From assembly GCF_004310285.1 (NCBI RefSeq), contig NZ_SISF01000030.1, positions 62,001 to 126,000 on the forward strand: a stretch of 64,000 nt of DNA, written 5' to 3'. The notes below the pieces were generated by a model. It searched no databases and was not told where the DNA came from. It was given only the letters and a program-made list of their open reading frames with translations. Origin of the DNA: Agrobacterium cavarae (lineage in GTDB: Bacteria > Pseudomonadota > Alphaproteobacteria > Rhizobiales > Rhizobiaceae). Below are positions 26,528 through 35,502 of the stretch, in pieces; position 1 is the first letter of the stretch; the number at the start of each line of letters is the position of its first letter. The position numbers and the translations under genes are program-made.

Positions 26528-27376
26528 TTATTTCAGGTCGCAGGACGGCGTATGATCATCATCCACATATCCCTCGAAGCCGGGGACGCCATAGCCCTTC
26601 GTCGGCGTGACGATCGTGGTGCCAGGCTGCGGCACGACGCCGAACCATTTCTCCGAAAGCTTCGCCAGCGAACCATCGATCTTCAGGCATTCGATGACCT
26701 TATCGACCTGATTTCTGCCCTCGACATCATCCTTGCGGAAGGCCAGCGACCAGACGAGGCCGGTCGGGTATTCATAAGAGAGCTTGACCTTGGGATTCTG
26801 CTTGACCGCCCATGCCGCCACCGTCGCGCCGGCGAGGTTTGCATCGGCGCGGCCCGCAACCACGGCTGCCACCGCATCGGTGTTGGTGCCGTAGCTCTCG
26901 ATCTTCCAGCCATATTCGGCCTGATGCTCGCGCAGGAAGCTGTCATAGGCGGAGCCCTTGTTGACAGCGATTGTCTTGCCCTTGAAGTCATCAAGCGACT
27001 TGTACTCCGGCCCGTTGGCGGGAATGACAAAGGCGAAGTTGGTGTCCATGAAGCCTTCGGTGAACAGAAGGTTGGCGGCCCTCTCCTTATTGACGGTCAC
27101 GGGTGCGGCCAGAAAATCATAGGTCTTGGCCTGCAATGCGGGAATGAGGCCGGAAAACTGCGCCGATGTCAGCTCCACCTTCTTACCGAGGCGCTCCCCG
27201 ATGAGATTGACCAGATCGACATTGAAGCCCTCCACCTTACCGTCGAGCGTCGGCATGGCGTGGGGAGCAAAGGTACCATCAAGAGCAGTCTTGATCGTTC
27301 CTTCGGCGTGAGCACAGGAAAAGGCAAACAGAAGCGATAACCCGGCAAGGCCGGATTTCTTGAAAATAACCATCAT
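26528..27376 (-). CDS. ABC transporter substrate-binding protein, family 3 (hydantoin operon)
   Basis: The 282-residue secreted protein has a Sec signal (KKSGLAGLSLLFAFSCAHA, cleavage near residue 24), the family 3 stretches GKVEGFNVDLVNLIGERLGKKVELTSAQFSGLIPAL and KTIAVNKGSAYDSFL, and a likely disulfide pair near the C-terminus. GGAGA precedes the tandem ATGs. It is the first gene of the minus-strand operon, which is the usual place for the most highly expressed component. Its ligand is inferred from the downstream enzymes to be a hydantoin, carbamoyl amino acid or D-amino acid. Confidence 0.9.
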   Translation of the reverse strand: MMVIFKKSGLAGLSLLFAFSCAHAEGTIKTALDGTFAPHAMPTLDGKVEGFNVDLVNLIGERLGKKVELTSAQFSGLIPALQAKTYDFLAAPVTVNKERAANLLFTEGFMDTNFAFVIPANGPEYKSLDDFKGKTIAVNKGSAYDSFLREHQAEYGWKIESYGTNTDAVAAVVAGRADANLAGATVAAWAVKQNPKVKLSYEYPTGLVWSLAFRKDDVEGRNQVDKVIECLKIDGSLAKLSEKWFGVVPQPGTTIVTPTKGYGVPGFEGYVDDDHTPSCDLK

Positions 27377-27686
27377 CGTTCTCCACTGGAAGTGCCGTTA
27401 TCGGCTTGTTATGGGGGCGATGATTCCACGCTGCCTGCTGCGCCGCAATATAATTTTTGATTATTATACGAATTGAATTATTCGATTTTCAAATACGAAA
27501 CCTCCGCGATCGCCGCGAGCTTTGCGTCAATGTCGTAGTGAAATCAAAGCACTGCAAAGGGATGGCAACTCGCCCTTCGGAACAGGCTCTCTCTCCCCAG
27601 CGCGCCCATCTGAGGCTTGCATCCTGATAACGGCGGTGCAAGACAAGAGTGGGTTTGCAAGGCATATGACAGACAGAGGCAGGATT
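27377..27686. promoter_or_regulatory. Divergent promoter region of the hydantoin operon and the D-amino acid transaminase
   Basis: The 310-bp gap has an AT-rich core (27448-27500), unlike the GC-rich surroundings. It contains the 16-bp inverted repeat CGAATTGAATTATTCG (27469-27484, arms CGAAT/ATTCG), followed by TTCG-N11-CGAA (27481-27499), a shape consistent with LysR sites. The operon promoter and LysR operator are most likely here. The longer frame for the transaminase crosses part of this gap but lacks family homology before 27687. Confidence 0.5.
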
Positions 27687-28553
27687 ATGGACAGAACGGT
27701 TTATCTCAATGGCGCATGGGTTGCGGAAGGCGACGCGAAAGTATCGGTCTTCGATCGTGGCTTCCTTTTTGCCGACGCGATCTATGAAGTGACGGCGATT
27801 ATTCACGGCAAGCTCGTCGATTATCCCGGCCACCTCGCCCGTCTGAAACGATCGCTCGATGCGCTCGGCATTGCCATGCCGGTGGCGGAAGCCGAATTGC
27901 TGGACCTGCACAAGGAAATCGCAAGACGGAACGGCATCGAGGACGGCCTGATTTATTTGCAGGTTTCCCGCGGCGTTCAGGATCGCGACTTCGTCTTTCC
28001 TGAAGCCATGGAGCCGACCTTCGTGATGTTCACCCAGACCAAGAAGGTACTGGACAATCCGAAGTGGAAGACCGGTCTTTCCGTCAAGACAGTGCCTGAG
28101 GGCCGCTGGTCGGACCGGCAGATCAAGACCGTCCAGCTTCTTTATTCATCGCTTCGCAAGACGGAAGCCAATCGCCAAGGTTATGACGACGTTCTGTTTG
28201 TCGAAAACGGTCACATCACCGAGGCAAGTTCTGCGAATTTCCATATCGTCACGCAGGAAGGCGTGCTGGTCACACGCGATCTGTCGAACGCACTGCTGCA
28301 CGGCATCACCCGCGGCTCCATTCTTCATCTCGCTAGGCAGGCGGATCTCAAGGTGGAAGAGCGCGCTTTCACCCCGGAAGAAGCCAAAGCCGCTTCTGAG
28401 GCTTTCGTGACATCTGCAACGAGCTTCGTCACGCCCGTGGTCAAGATGGATGGCGTCACAATCGGCAATGGCGAAGTTGGCCCGATCAGCCGCCGTCTGC
28501 TGGATATCTATATTCGCGAGCAGCTCTCAGCCGGTATTCCTGTCGCTGATTAA
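27687..28553 (+). CDS. dat: D-amino acid transaminase (class IV aminotransferase)
   Basis: The 288-residue PLP enzyme of fold type IV has the D-transaminase opening RTVYLNGAWV...SVFDRGFLFADAIYEV, the Schiff-base Lys147 in RQIKTVQLLYSSLRKTEA, and ENGHITEASSANFHIV with the PLP-binding Glu. Branched-chain transaminases share the fold, but the FDRGFLFAD opening and LLYSSL-KTEA context fit D-amino acid transaminase. The ATG at 27687 with AGGCAGGA is chosen; the frame is open further upstream to 27522 and an ATG at 27666 is possible. It is divergent from the hydantoin operon and would deaminate the D-amino acids it yields. Confidence 0.87.
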   Translation: MDRTVYLNGAWVAEGDAKVSVFDRGFLFADAIYEVTAIIHGKLVDYPGHLARLKRSLDALGIAMPVAEAELLDLHKEIARRNGIEDGLIYLQVSRGVQDRDFVFPEAMEPTFVMFTQTKKVLDNPKWKTGLSVKTVPEGRWSDRQIKTVQLLYSSLRKTEANRQGYDDVLFVENGHITEASSANFHIVTQEGVLVTRDLSNALLHGITRGSILHLARQADLKVEERAFTPEEAKAASEAFVTSATSFVTPVVKMDGVTIGNGEVGPISRRLLDIYIREQLSAGIPVAD

Positions 28554-30064
28554 AACCTGTCTCGCCGATACTCGATCATCCGGGCGCGGCTTGTCACAAG
28601 CTCCACATGGTCATCGCCGAGCATGTGGAGGCAGACGCGCTTCGTCCATGGGCCATCTTGGAGGGTGAAGAGATAGCGCCCGTTTCCGAGAGCCGTCAGC
28701 GGCATGCGTCGGCGAAGGGGCCCAATGCCCATGATAAGGGCGCCTTTGGCGATCTCGAACTCCGCACTCTCCTCTGAACGCCAGCGTCCATCAAGCGTTG
28801 GCGGAACGTCTCTGCCAGGCACGACGGGTAGAAACCGTCGCGGCGCATGGCCGACTTGGCCAGCAAGCGTTTCTCCATCAAGGCGAAGACGAACGGGCGA
28901 GGACGCTGAGCGGGACGAGACCCAGCCATCACCCTCGTCATAGAGCGTGTCTTCCGCATCGAGAAAGCTGCAGGTGCTGCCCTTGATCTCCAGCCACCAG
29001 GGACCCGTCTCTGTGACGTAGAGACCATCCGGCAGGAATGCTGCAGGTCTCGGCAGCGGCAAGCCCGTCAGTGCCGCCATGCTCTCAAGTGCAATCTTGA
29101 ACCCGTTCGTGTCCTCCCGATTGGAGAGGACCACAAAGCCCGTACCACTCTGTGGATCGAGCAGGAAATAGCTCTTGTAGCCGGGATGCGATCCGCCGTG
29201 GCCGACGAAACGTCTTTTGCCGAGATGCGTCCACCGAAGACCCAGACCATACTCGCTCATCCTGCCATCGGCGAGCGGACGCGGAGCCGACAGTTGATCG
29301 AGCACGCCGGTGAAACCATGCTCGCCCTTCAACAGGCATTGCAGCCATGCGACGAGCGCCTCGGCACTTCCGGCAAGGCTTCCGGAGGCGGAGAGATGCA
29401 GACCGGCGGCGGACAATTGCCAGCCCTCATCGGATTTCCAATAGCCGGGTGCCAGACCGACAACAGGATCGTTCCAGACATCCGGCGCGAACAAGGGAAG
29501 TCTTACTTGCTTGGCGATCTCCTGCACGAAGTCGTCGAAACGCAAACCCTTTCGCGCCAGTGCAGCCTCGACCAGTCGGTAGCCGGTATTAGAGTAGGAC
29601 ACTTCCGTACCGGCGGGGAAATTCAGCCTCGTCTGGCGCGCAATATAGTCCAGTAAGGGCTGAGCCTTTGTCTCGCTGTAGACCGACAGGCCAAGCAGCG
29701 AGAGGCACTCACGCACATCGGGCAGACCTCCGCTCATGTCCAGCGCTTGACCAACCGTGACATCGCGTAACGGGGACTGCAGCTCCGGTAGGTGCTCACC
29801 GAGCGGATCATCGAGACCCATCACATCGCTATGGGCAAGAACCATGGCGCAGAACACATGTTTGGTCAGCGACGCATAGCGAGCCACGGTCCTGGATGAG
29901 AACGGCGCAAGGGTGGAGAGACTTTCAACGCCGCCAGCATGAGCGAAGCGAATGCCGGAAAGATCGAAGCCGACCACACAGCCGCCCGGCTCATCGTCGC
30001 GCCAATGCGAGACGAAATCTCCAGCTGTTTTCGAAGCGCCAGTCCAGTCCATCGTCGTTGTCAT
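28550..30064 (-). CDS. D-aminopeptidase (serine-type, beta-lactamase fold; DAP/DmpB-like)
   Basis: The 504-residue protein has an N-terminal penicillin-recognising domain and two C-terminal beta-barrel-like domains, the layout of Ochrobactrum D-aminopeptidase (about 520 residues). The catalytic set matches it closely: Ser65-x-x-Lys68 in ASLTKH, Tyr157 in SYSNTGY and the HGG triplet in GHGGSHPGYKS. It would release N-terminal D-amino acids from peptides or amides. The ATG at 30064 has AGAGGA upstream; a longer frame begins at 30157. It overlaps the transaminase stop by 4 bp, convergently, and has no signal peptide. A DD-peptidase or esterase of the same fold is the alternative. Confidence 0.82.
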   Translation of the reverse strand: MTTTMDWTGASKTAGDFVSHWRDDEPGGCVVGFDLSGIRFAHAGGVESLSTLAPFSSRTVARYASLTKHVFCAMVLAHSDVMGLDDPLGEHLPELQSPLRDVTVGQALDMSGGLPDVRECLSLLGLSVYSETKAQPLLDYIARQTRLNFPAGTEVSYSNTGYRLVEAALARKGLRFDDFVQEIAKQVRLPLFAPDVWNDPVVGLAPGYWKSDEGWQLSAAGLHLSASGSLAGSAEALVAWLQCLLKGEHGFTGVLDQLSAPRPLADGRMSEYGLGLRWTHLGKRRFVGHGGSHPGYKSYFLLDPQSGTGFVVLSNREDTNGFKIALESMAALTGLPLPRPAAFLPDGLYVTETGPWWLEIKGSTCSFLDAEDTLYDEGDGWVSSRSASSPVRLRLDGETLAGQVGHAPRRFLPVVPGRDVPPTLDGRWRSEESAEFEIAKGALIMGIGPLRRRMPLTALGNGRYLFTLQDGPWTKRVCLHMLGDDHVELVTSRARMIEYRRDRF

Positions 30065-30174
30065 CACCCACGTCCTCTTTGTTCCACCAGGCGGCGGAAA
30101 CCATTCTTGCATTGCATTTGCCCTGCTCTCGGGGATAGAGCAAAGACGCGATGACATCAGTTGGAAGCAATCCT

Positions 30175-31212
30175 ATGACCGATCAAACCGTCCTGCCCGT
30201 CTTCGATGGGCATAATGATGTTCTGCTGCGATTGAAACTCTCCGGTTATTCAAACCCGGAAGAGCGTTTCATCGAAGGAGACAGCCTCGGCCATATCGAC
30301 CTTCCCAAGGCCAAGAAAGGCGGATTGGCCGGCGGGCTTTGTGCCGTCTACATTCCCTCGCCGCGCGGAACCGATGCCAATGGCGATTTCCTGGCCCCGA
30401 CCCAGCAGACAGCACTTGCCACCACGCTTGCAATGGCTGGTCTGCTGTTTCGCATCGAAGCGCAGTCGAAGGGCGGGCTTACGGTCTGCCGCAGCGCTGC
30501 GGATATCCGCAACGCCATGGCACGCGGCTCCTTCGCCTCCGTCTTCCACATCGAAGGTGTCGAAGCCTTCGACGCCGACTTGGAGGCGCTCTATGTTCTG
30601 CATCAGGCTGGCCTTCGCACGCTTGGTCCCGTCTGGAGCAGGCCCAATATCTTTGCCTATGGTGTTCCCTTCCGCTTTCCTTCCTCACCCGATATCGGCC
30701 CGGGGCTGACGGAGGCGGGGCAGCGCCTCGTCAAGACCTGCAATGAGCTGAAGGTCATGATCGATCTGTCGCACATGAACGAGCAGGGTTTCTGGGATAT
30801 CGCCAAATTGTCCGATGCGCCGCTGGTCGCCTCGCACTCCAACGCCCATGCGCTCTGCAACCACAGCCGCAACCTGACCGACCGCCAGCTCGATGCCATT
30901 CGCGACACGGGTGGTCTGGTGGGCATAAACTTCGGCGTTCTTTTCCTGCGTCAGGATGGCATCAAGAACCCGGATACCGATATTCGCGAACTGGTCCGTC
31001 ATGTGGATTACATCGTCGATCGTATCGGCATCGACCATGTGGCGCTCGGCTCCGACTTCGACGGCACGACCATTCCGGCTGCCATGCGTGACGCTTCCGA
31101 TCTGCCGCTTCTTGTCGATGAACTGCGCAAGGCTGGATACGATCAGGCGTCGCTGGAAAAGATCGGTCACGGCAACTGGCTAAGAGTTCTGGAACGCACG
31201 TGGGGTGCGTAA
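30175..31212 (+). CDS. Membrane dipeptidase family zinc peptidase (renal dipeptidase, M19)
   Basis: The 345-residue enzyme has the M19 zinc-binding elements in order: FDGHNDVLLRL near the N-terminus, FHIEGVEAFD with the bridging Glu, MIDLSHMNEQGF, ASHSNAHALCNHSRNLTD, and GSDFDGTTIPA near the C-terminus. Family members cleave dipeptides, including those with a C-terminal D-residue. GGAAG lies before the ATG at 30175; an in-frame ATG at 30151 is less likely. It is divergent from the D-aminopeptidase over 110 bp, so the pair probably shares regulation and works on D-containing peptides, for example from peptidoglycan. Confidence 0.9.
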   Translation: MTDQTVLPVFDGHNDVLLRLKLSGYSNPEERFIEGDSLGHIDLPKAKKGGLAGGLCAVYIPSPRGTDANGDFLAPTQQTALATTLAMAGLLFRIEAQSKGGLTVCRSAADIRNAMARGSFASVFHIEGVEAFDADLEALYVLHQAGLRTLGPVWSRPNIFAYGVPFRFPSSPDIGPGLTEAGQRLVKTCNELKVMIDLSHMNEQGFWDIAKLSDAPLVASHSNAHALCNHSRNLTDRQLDAIRDTGGLVGINFGVLFLRQDGIKNPDTDIRELVRHVDYIVDRIGIDHVALGSDFDGTTIPAAMRDASDLPLLVDELRKAGYDQASLEKIGHGNWLRVLERTWGA

Positions 31213-31255
31213 GCCAATATTCTACCCAGCATTTCAGACGAACGACATATTGTAG

Positions 31256-31274
31256 ATAATCTCAGAAAGATTAT
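31256..31274. promoter_or_regulatory. Palindrome upstream of lpiA
   Basis: ATAATCT-CAGAA-AGATTAT is a perfect 7-bp inverted repeat about 85 bp before the lpiA start, in an AT-rich 147-bp gap. A second pair, AACCACA (31293-31299) / TGTGGTT (31320-31326), lies between it and the gene. Either may be an operator or part of the lpiA promoter. Confidence 0.4.
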
Positions 31275-31359
31275 GAATTTTCGTATTTGTGAAACCACAA
31301 CGAATTACTGTCATAATCCTGTGGTTGGCAAACTGCGCCTCGCTTTCGTGGAACATTAA

Positions 31360-33960
31360 ATGACAGAGAAGAACGACGTGACGCCGATTGAAGAGGCCGA
31401 AGATGGCCTGAGCGGCTTTTTCGAACGTTACAAACCTCATCTGACATCGCTTGCGGTTATTGCCGTCTTCGTCATGATGACGGTGACGATCTATCGCCTC
31501 ACCTCCGAGGTCCGCTACGATGACATCGTCGTCGCCCTTCTCGACACCAGCTGGAAGTCGGCGTTTCTGGCCGTCCTCTTCACGGCGCTGAGCTTCGCTG
31601 CACTGATCTGCTACGATCTGAACGCGCTCGAATTTATCGGCAAGCGCCTCAAAAAGCCTTCCGTCATCGCCACGGCCTTCATCGCCTATGCTGTTGGCAA
31701 CACTGCAGGCTTCGGTCCCTTGAGCGGCGGCGCGATCCGCTTCCGCGCCTATTCGCGCATGGGACTGACGCCATCCGACATCGCCCGCGTCATCGCCTTC
31801 GTCACCCTGTCCTTCGGCCTCGGACTTCTGTCCGTCAGTGCGTTGGCAACCTTGATCGTTGCGCCGCGTGTCGCCAGCATCATGGGCGTGGACGCCATCT
31901 GGCTTCGCGGTGCCGCAGTCATCGTCATTCTCGTTCTGGCGACGCTGATCTATGTCGGTCGCAATGGGCGCGTCGTTCAGATCCGTCAGCTGAAACTGCG
32001 CCTTCCCGATAGCCGCACCTCGTCGCGCCAGTTCCTGGTGTCAGCGCTCGATATCGCGGCATCGGCTTCGGTGCTCTATGTGCTCTTGCCGGAAACCAAT
32101 GTCGGCTGGCCAAGCTTCTTTGCCATCTACGCCACCGCCGTCGGCCTTGGCGTTCTCAGCCACGTGCCGGCAGGTCTTGGCGTTTTCGAAGCGGTGATGG
32201 TGGCGGGTCTCGGCAACGCGATCAGCCTCGATCAGCTTCTCGGTGGCCTTGTTCTTTACCGCGTCATCTATCACGTGCTGCCGCTTCTCTTCGCCATCAT
32301 CCTGATGCTGATCACCGAGATGAAGCAGTTCGCCGCAAAGCCGGTGATGGCTGATATCGGCAATCTTGCCGGTCGGCTGGCGCCCTCGCTTCTCTCGGCC
32401 TTTGCCCTGATCCTGGGCGCGATGCTGATCTTCTCCTCCGTGACGCCGACGCCGAACAGCAACCTGGATTTCCTGTCCAACTTCGTGCCGCTTCCCATCA
32501 TCGAAGCTGCGCACTTTCTCTCCAGTATCCTGGGTCTCGGCCTCGTCGTCGCATCCCGCGGCTTGAGCCAGCGTCTGGATGGCGCATGGTGGGTGGCACT
32601 GGTGGCGGCTGCAGGCGGCCTGTTCCTCTCGCTCATCAAGGCGATCGCCATCTTCGAGGCGATCTTCCTTGGTATCTTCATCGTCGCGCTCTTCTTCAAC
32701 ATGCGCGCCTTTACCCGCCACGCCTCGCTTCTGCGTCAGGCTCTTGGTCCCACCTGGATTGCCGCGATGGCGGTCATCGTCGCCGGTGCGGCCACCATTC
32801 TGCTGTTCGTCTATCGCGATACCGATTACAGCCAGACTCTGTGGTGGCAGTTCGAGTTTTCCGAGGAAGCGCCGCGCGGGCTTCGCGCCGTCCTTGGTCT
32901 GGTTCTCGCCTCTTCGACCATCGCCATCTTCAGCCTCTTGCGGCCTGTCACCTACCGGCCGGAAGAGATCCAGCCCGAAGACATCGAGAAGGCCACCGAT
33001 ATCGTCGCCAAGCAGGACGTGGCAGACGCCAATCTGGTGCGCATGGGCGACAAGCACATCATGTTCTCGGAAAAGGGCAATGCCTTCATCATGTATGGCA
33101 TTCGCGGCCGCTCGTGGATCGCGCTGGCCGATCCTGTCGGGGACGAAAGCGAATTTTCCGATCTGATCTGGCAGTTCGTCGAGACCGTGCGTGCCAATGG
33201 TGGACGCGCCGTCTTCTACCAGATTTCCTCCGCGTCGCTTCCCTATTGCACAGATGCGGGTCTTCGCGCCTTCAAGCTTGGTGAGCTCGCAATGATCGAT
33301 CTCAAGCGCTTCGAACTGAAGGGCGGCAAGCTCGCCAATCTGCGTCAATCGCTGAGCCGCGGCGCGCGTGACGGGCTGACCTTTTCTGTGGTCGATACGC
33401 CGGACGTCCCGGCCATCTATGACGAGTTGAAGCAAGTCTCCGATTCCTGGCTGGAGCATCACAATACGCGCGAAAAGACCTTTTCGCTCGGCTCCTTCGA
33501 GCGCGACTACATCCTGTCTCAGCCGGTCGCGGTTCTGCACAAGGACGGCAAGATCACTGCCTTTGCCAACCTGTTGATGACCGACACCAAGAGCCAGGTG
33601 ACGGTGGATTTGATGCGCTTTGCACCGGATGCACCGCGTGGCTCCATGGACTTTCTCTTCGTCAGCATCATCGAACATATGCGTGAACAGGGTTATGCCC
33701 AGTTCAACCTCGGCATGGCGCCGCTGTCCGGCATGTCGAAACGCGATGCCGCCCCCGTTTGGGACCGTATCGGCGGCACATTGTTCGAGCACGGCGAGCG
33801 GTTTTACAATTTCAAAGGCCTGCGCGCCTTCAAGTCTAAATTTCATCCCAAATGGGAGCCACGTTACGTTGCCGTCTCGAACGGCACCAGCGCCGCGCTG
33901 GCTTTGATGGACACAACGGTTCTCATCAGCGGCGGCGTGAGAGGAGTGATCGGTAAATGA
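31360..33960 (+). CDS. lpiA: Bifunctional lysyl-phosphatidylglycerol synthase/flippase (MprF family, LpiA)
   Basis: The 866-residue inner-membrane enzyme transfers lysine from lysyl-tRNA to phosphatidylglycerol and flips the product, making the surface less negative. The N-terminal half (about residues 25-540) has many hydrophobic segments with the MprF stretch AVGNTAGFGPLSGGAIRFRAYS and SHVPAGLGVFEAVM. The C-terminal cytosolic DUF2156 synthase domain (about 570-845) has FIMYGIRGRSWIALADPVGDESE, FYQISS and SMDFLFVSIIEHMREQGYAQFNLGMAPLSG. Its stop overlaps the acvB start by 4 bases. In rhizobia lpiA is induced by low pH. No strong Shine-Dalgarno is seen; the start is the only family-compatible one. 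Confidence 0.95.
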   Translation: MTEKNDVTPIEEAEDGLSGFFERYKPHLTSLAVIAVFVMMTVTIYRLTSEVRYDDIVVALLDTSWKSAFLAVLFTALSFAALICYDLNALEFIGKRLKKPSVIATAFIAYAVGNTAGFGPLSGGAIRFRAYSRMGLTPSDIARVIAFVTLSFGLGLLSVSALATLIVAPRVASIMGVDAIWLRGAAVIVILVLATLIYVGRNGRVVQIRQLKLRLPDSRTSSRQFLVSALDIAASASVLYVLLPETNVGWPSFFAIYATAVGLGVLSHVPAGLGVFEAVMVAGLGNAISLDQLLGGLVLYRVIYHVLPLLFAIILMLITEMKQFAAKPVMADIGNLAGRLAPSLLSAFALILGAMLIFSSVTPTPNSNLDFLSNFVPLPIIEAAHFLSSILGLGLVVASRGLSQRLDGAWWVALVAAAGGLFLSLIKAIAIFEAIFLGIFIVALFFNMRAFTRHASLLRQALGPTWIAAMAVIVAGAATILLFVYRDTDYSQTLWWQFEFSEEAPRGLRAVLGLVLASSTIAIFSLLRPVTYRPEEIQPEDIEKATDIVAKQDVADANLVRMGDKHIMFSEKGNAFIMYGIRGRSWIALADPVGDESEFSDLIWQFVETVRANGGRAVFYQISSASLPYCTDAGLRAFKLGELAMIDLKRFELKGGKLANLRQSLSRGARDGLTFSVVDTPDVPAIYDELKQVSDSWLEHHNTREKTFSLGSFERDYILSQPVAVLHKDGKITAFANLLMTDTKSQVTVDLMRFAPDAPRGSMDFLFVSIIEHMREQGYAQFNLGMAPLSGMSKRDAAPVWDRIGGTLFEHGERFYNFKGLRAFKSKFHPKWEPRYVAVSNGTSAALALMDTTVLISGGVRGVIGK

Positions 33961-35321
33961 GATTTTTGAAACGGCTCACAGGCGCTTTGCTCACGGCAGC
34001 GGTCTTGCTGCCTTCACATGCGCCGGCGCAGGACGCTCAAAAATACGAAACTGGCATGATCCCGGCCGATCACATTCTGCTTCCCGATGGCGACATCACC
34101 TCGACTGTGTTCCTGGTGTCGGACGGCAATGGCTGGGATGAGACCGAACAGAAGGAGGCCGATGCCCTTCTCGAAAAAGGCGCTGCCGTCGTCGGCATCG
34201 ATTTTCCAGAATACATCAAGTCGCTCGAGAAAGACGACGACGACTGCGTCTATATGATCTCCGACATCGAACAGCTTGCGCAGGAAATCCAGCGCAAAGC
34301 GGGTGTTTCCAATTACAGCCTTCCGATCATTGCCGGAACGGGCGATGGCGGCGCGCTGGTCCTGGCGATGATCGCACAAAGCCCGGCGGCAACCATTGGC
34401 GAGGCTGTCGCGGTCGATCCGGTGGCGAGCATTCCCCTGAAGAAGGTGCTCTGCACACCCGCAACCAAGGATAAGGACGGCGACCGCACCATCTACGGCC
34501 TAACGGACGGTGCACTTCCGGCACCCGTCACGGTGCTGTTCACGCCGAAGGCTGACCCGAAAGGCCGGGAACATGTCGACGCGCTTTTGAAGGCGCATGC
34601 GGACATCGACGTCAAGGATGTGACGGATGATGCGCAGCCCGCGCTTATTCAGGTACTGCAGGACCGGATCGATGCGGCCGCCAATTCCGACAGCCCGCTC
34701 GGCCTGCCGCTTACCATTCTCGAAGCCAAGCCGACCATGGATACGATGGCGGTCGTCTATTCCGGCGATGGTGGCTGGCGCGATATCGACAAGGATGTCG
34801 GCGACTATCTGCAAAAAGACGGTATCCCCGTCGTCGGGGTCGATTCACTGCGCTACTTCTGGTCCGAGAGGAAACCTCAGGACGTGTCCGACGACCTCGC
34901 GCGGATCATCGACACCTATCGCAAGGAATGGAAGGTCAACAACGTTCTTCTGATCGGCTATTCCTTCGGCGCCGATATTCTGCCTGCGACTTATAACGGG
35001 TTGCCGGAGAAGGATAAGGGGCGCGTGGTGCAGATGAGCCTTCTGTCGCTTTCCCACCAGGTGTCCTACGAGATTTCCGTCGGCGGATGGCTCGGGGTCT
35101 CCTCGGATGGAGCGGAGGATCCTGTCAACGATCTCGCCAAGATCAATCCAAAGATCGTCCAATGCGTCTACGGCACGGATGATGATGAAAGCGCCTGCCC
35201 TGCTCTCAAAGACAAGGGCATGGAACTGATCGGCATTGAGGGCGGCCACCATTTCGATGAGGACTATGAGGCGCTGACCCGCAAGATCGTCGCTTCGCTG
35301 AAACAGCGACTGCAAAAATAA
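33957..35321 (+). CDS. acvB: AcvB/VirJ family periplasmic serine hydrolase (lysyl-phosphatidylglycerol hydrolase)
   Basis: The 454-residue exported protein has a Sec signal peptide (about 1-25, ending APAQ) and two related alpha/beta-hydrolase-like halves. The C-terminal VirJ-type half carries the nucleophile elbow GYSFGAD with Ser336 and a final GGHHFDED with the probable catalytic His. AcvB of Agrobacterium hydrolyses lysyl-phosphatidylglycerol in the periplasm and is required for virulence and type IV secretion. Overlap with lpiA shows that synthesis and removal of the lipid are co-expressed. Length matches AcvB (about 455), not the shorter Ti-plasmid VirJ. Confidence 0.95.
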   Translation: MRFLKRLTGALLTAAVLLPSHAPAQDAQKYETGMIPADHILLPDGDITSTVFLVSDGNGWDETEQKEADALLEKGAAVVGIDFPEYIKSLEKDDDDCVYMISDIEQLAQEIQRKAGVSNYSLPIIAGTGDGGALVLAMIAQSPAATIGEAVAVDPVASIPLKKVLCTPATKDKDGDRTIYGLTDGALPAPVTVLFTPKADPKGREHVDALLKAHADIDVKDVTDDAQPALIQVLQDRIDAAANSDSPLGLPLTILEAKPTMDTMAVVYSGDGGWRDIDKDVGDYLQKDGIPVVGVDSLRYFWSERKPQDVSDDLARIIDTYRKEWKVNNVLLIGYSFGADILPATYNGLPEKDKGRVVQMSLLSLSHQVSYEISVGGWLGVSSDGAEDPVNDLAKINPKIVQCVYGTDDDESACPALKDKGMELIGIEGGHHFDEDYEALTRKIVASLKQRLQK

Positions 35322-35387
35322 CGCCGTCTCAGGCGCTACCGTCATCTTGAATACAGTCTGCAGCCTTTGTACTGCTTCTGACGCTGC

Positions 35388-35420
35388 GTCGCGCGCAAGG
35401 ATTTACCCCCAGCGCGCGAC
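35388..35420. repeat. Strong inverted repeat downstream of acvB
   Basis: A perfect 9-bp pair GTCGCGCGC (35388-35396) / GCGCGCGAC (35412-35420) with a 15-nt spacer sits between acvB and the peptidase gene. There is no T run. It may terminate the lpiA-acvB transcript with help of Rho, or be an operator for the next gene. Confidence 0.4.
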
Positions 35421-35502
35421 ACCGCTCAAGAACAATGACCTGAAGCGTGACGCGCATCTGTAAGACATCGCGGACATGCTTTGGGTGTAACCACCAAAGT
35501 GT

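Noticed and set aside
32041..33846. A 601-codon minus-strand frame inside lpiA
   Set aside because: It lies wholly opposite the MprF-type coding sequence and shows no recognisable features.
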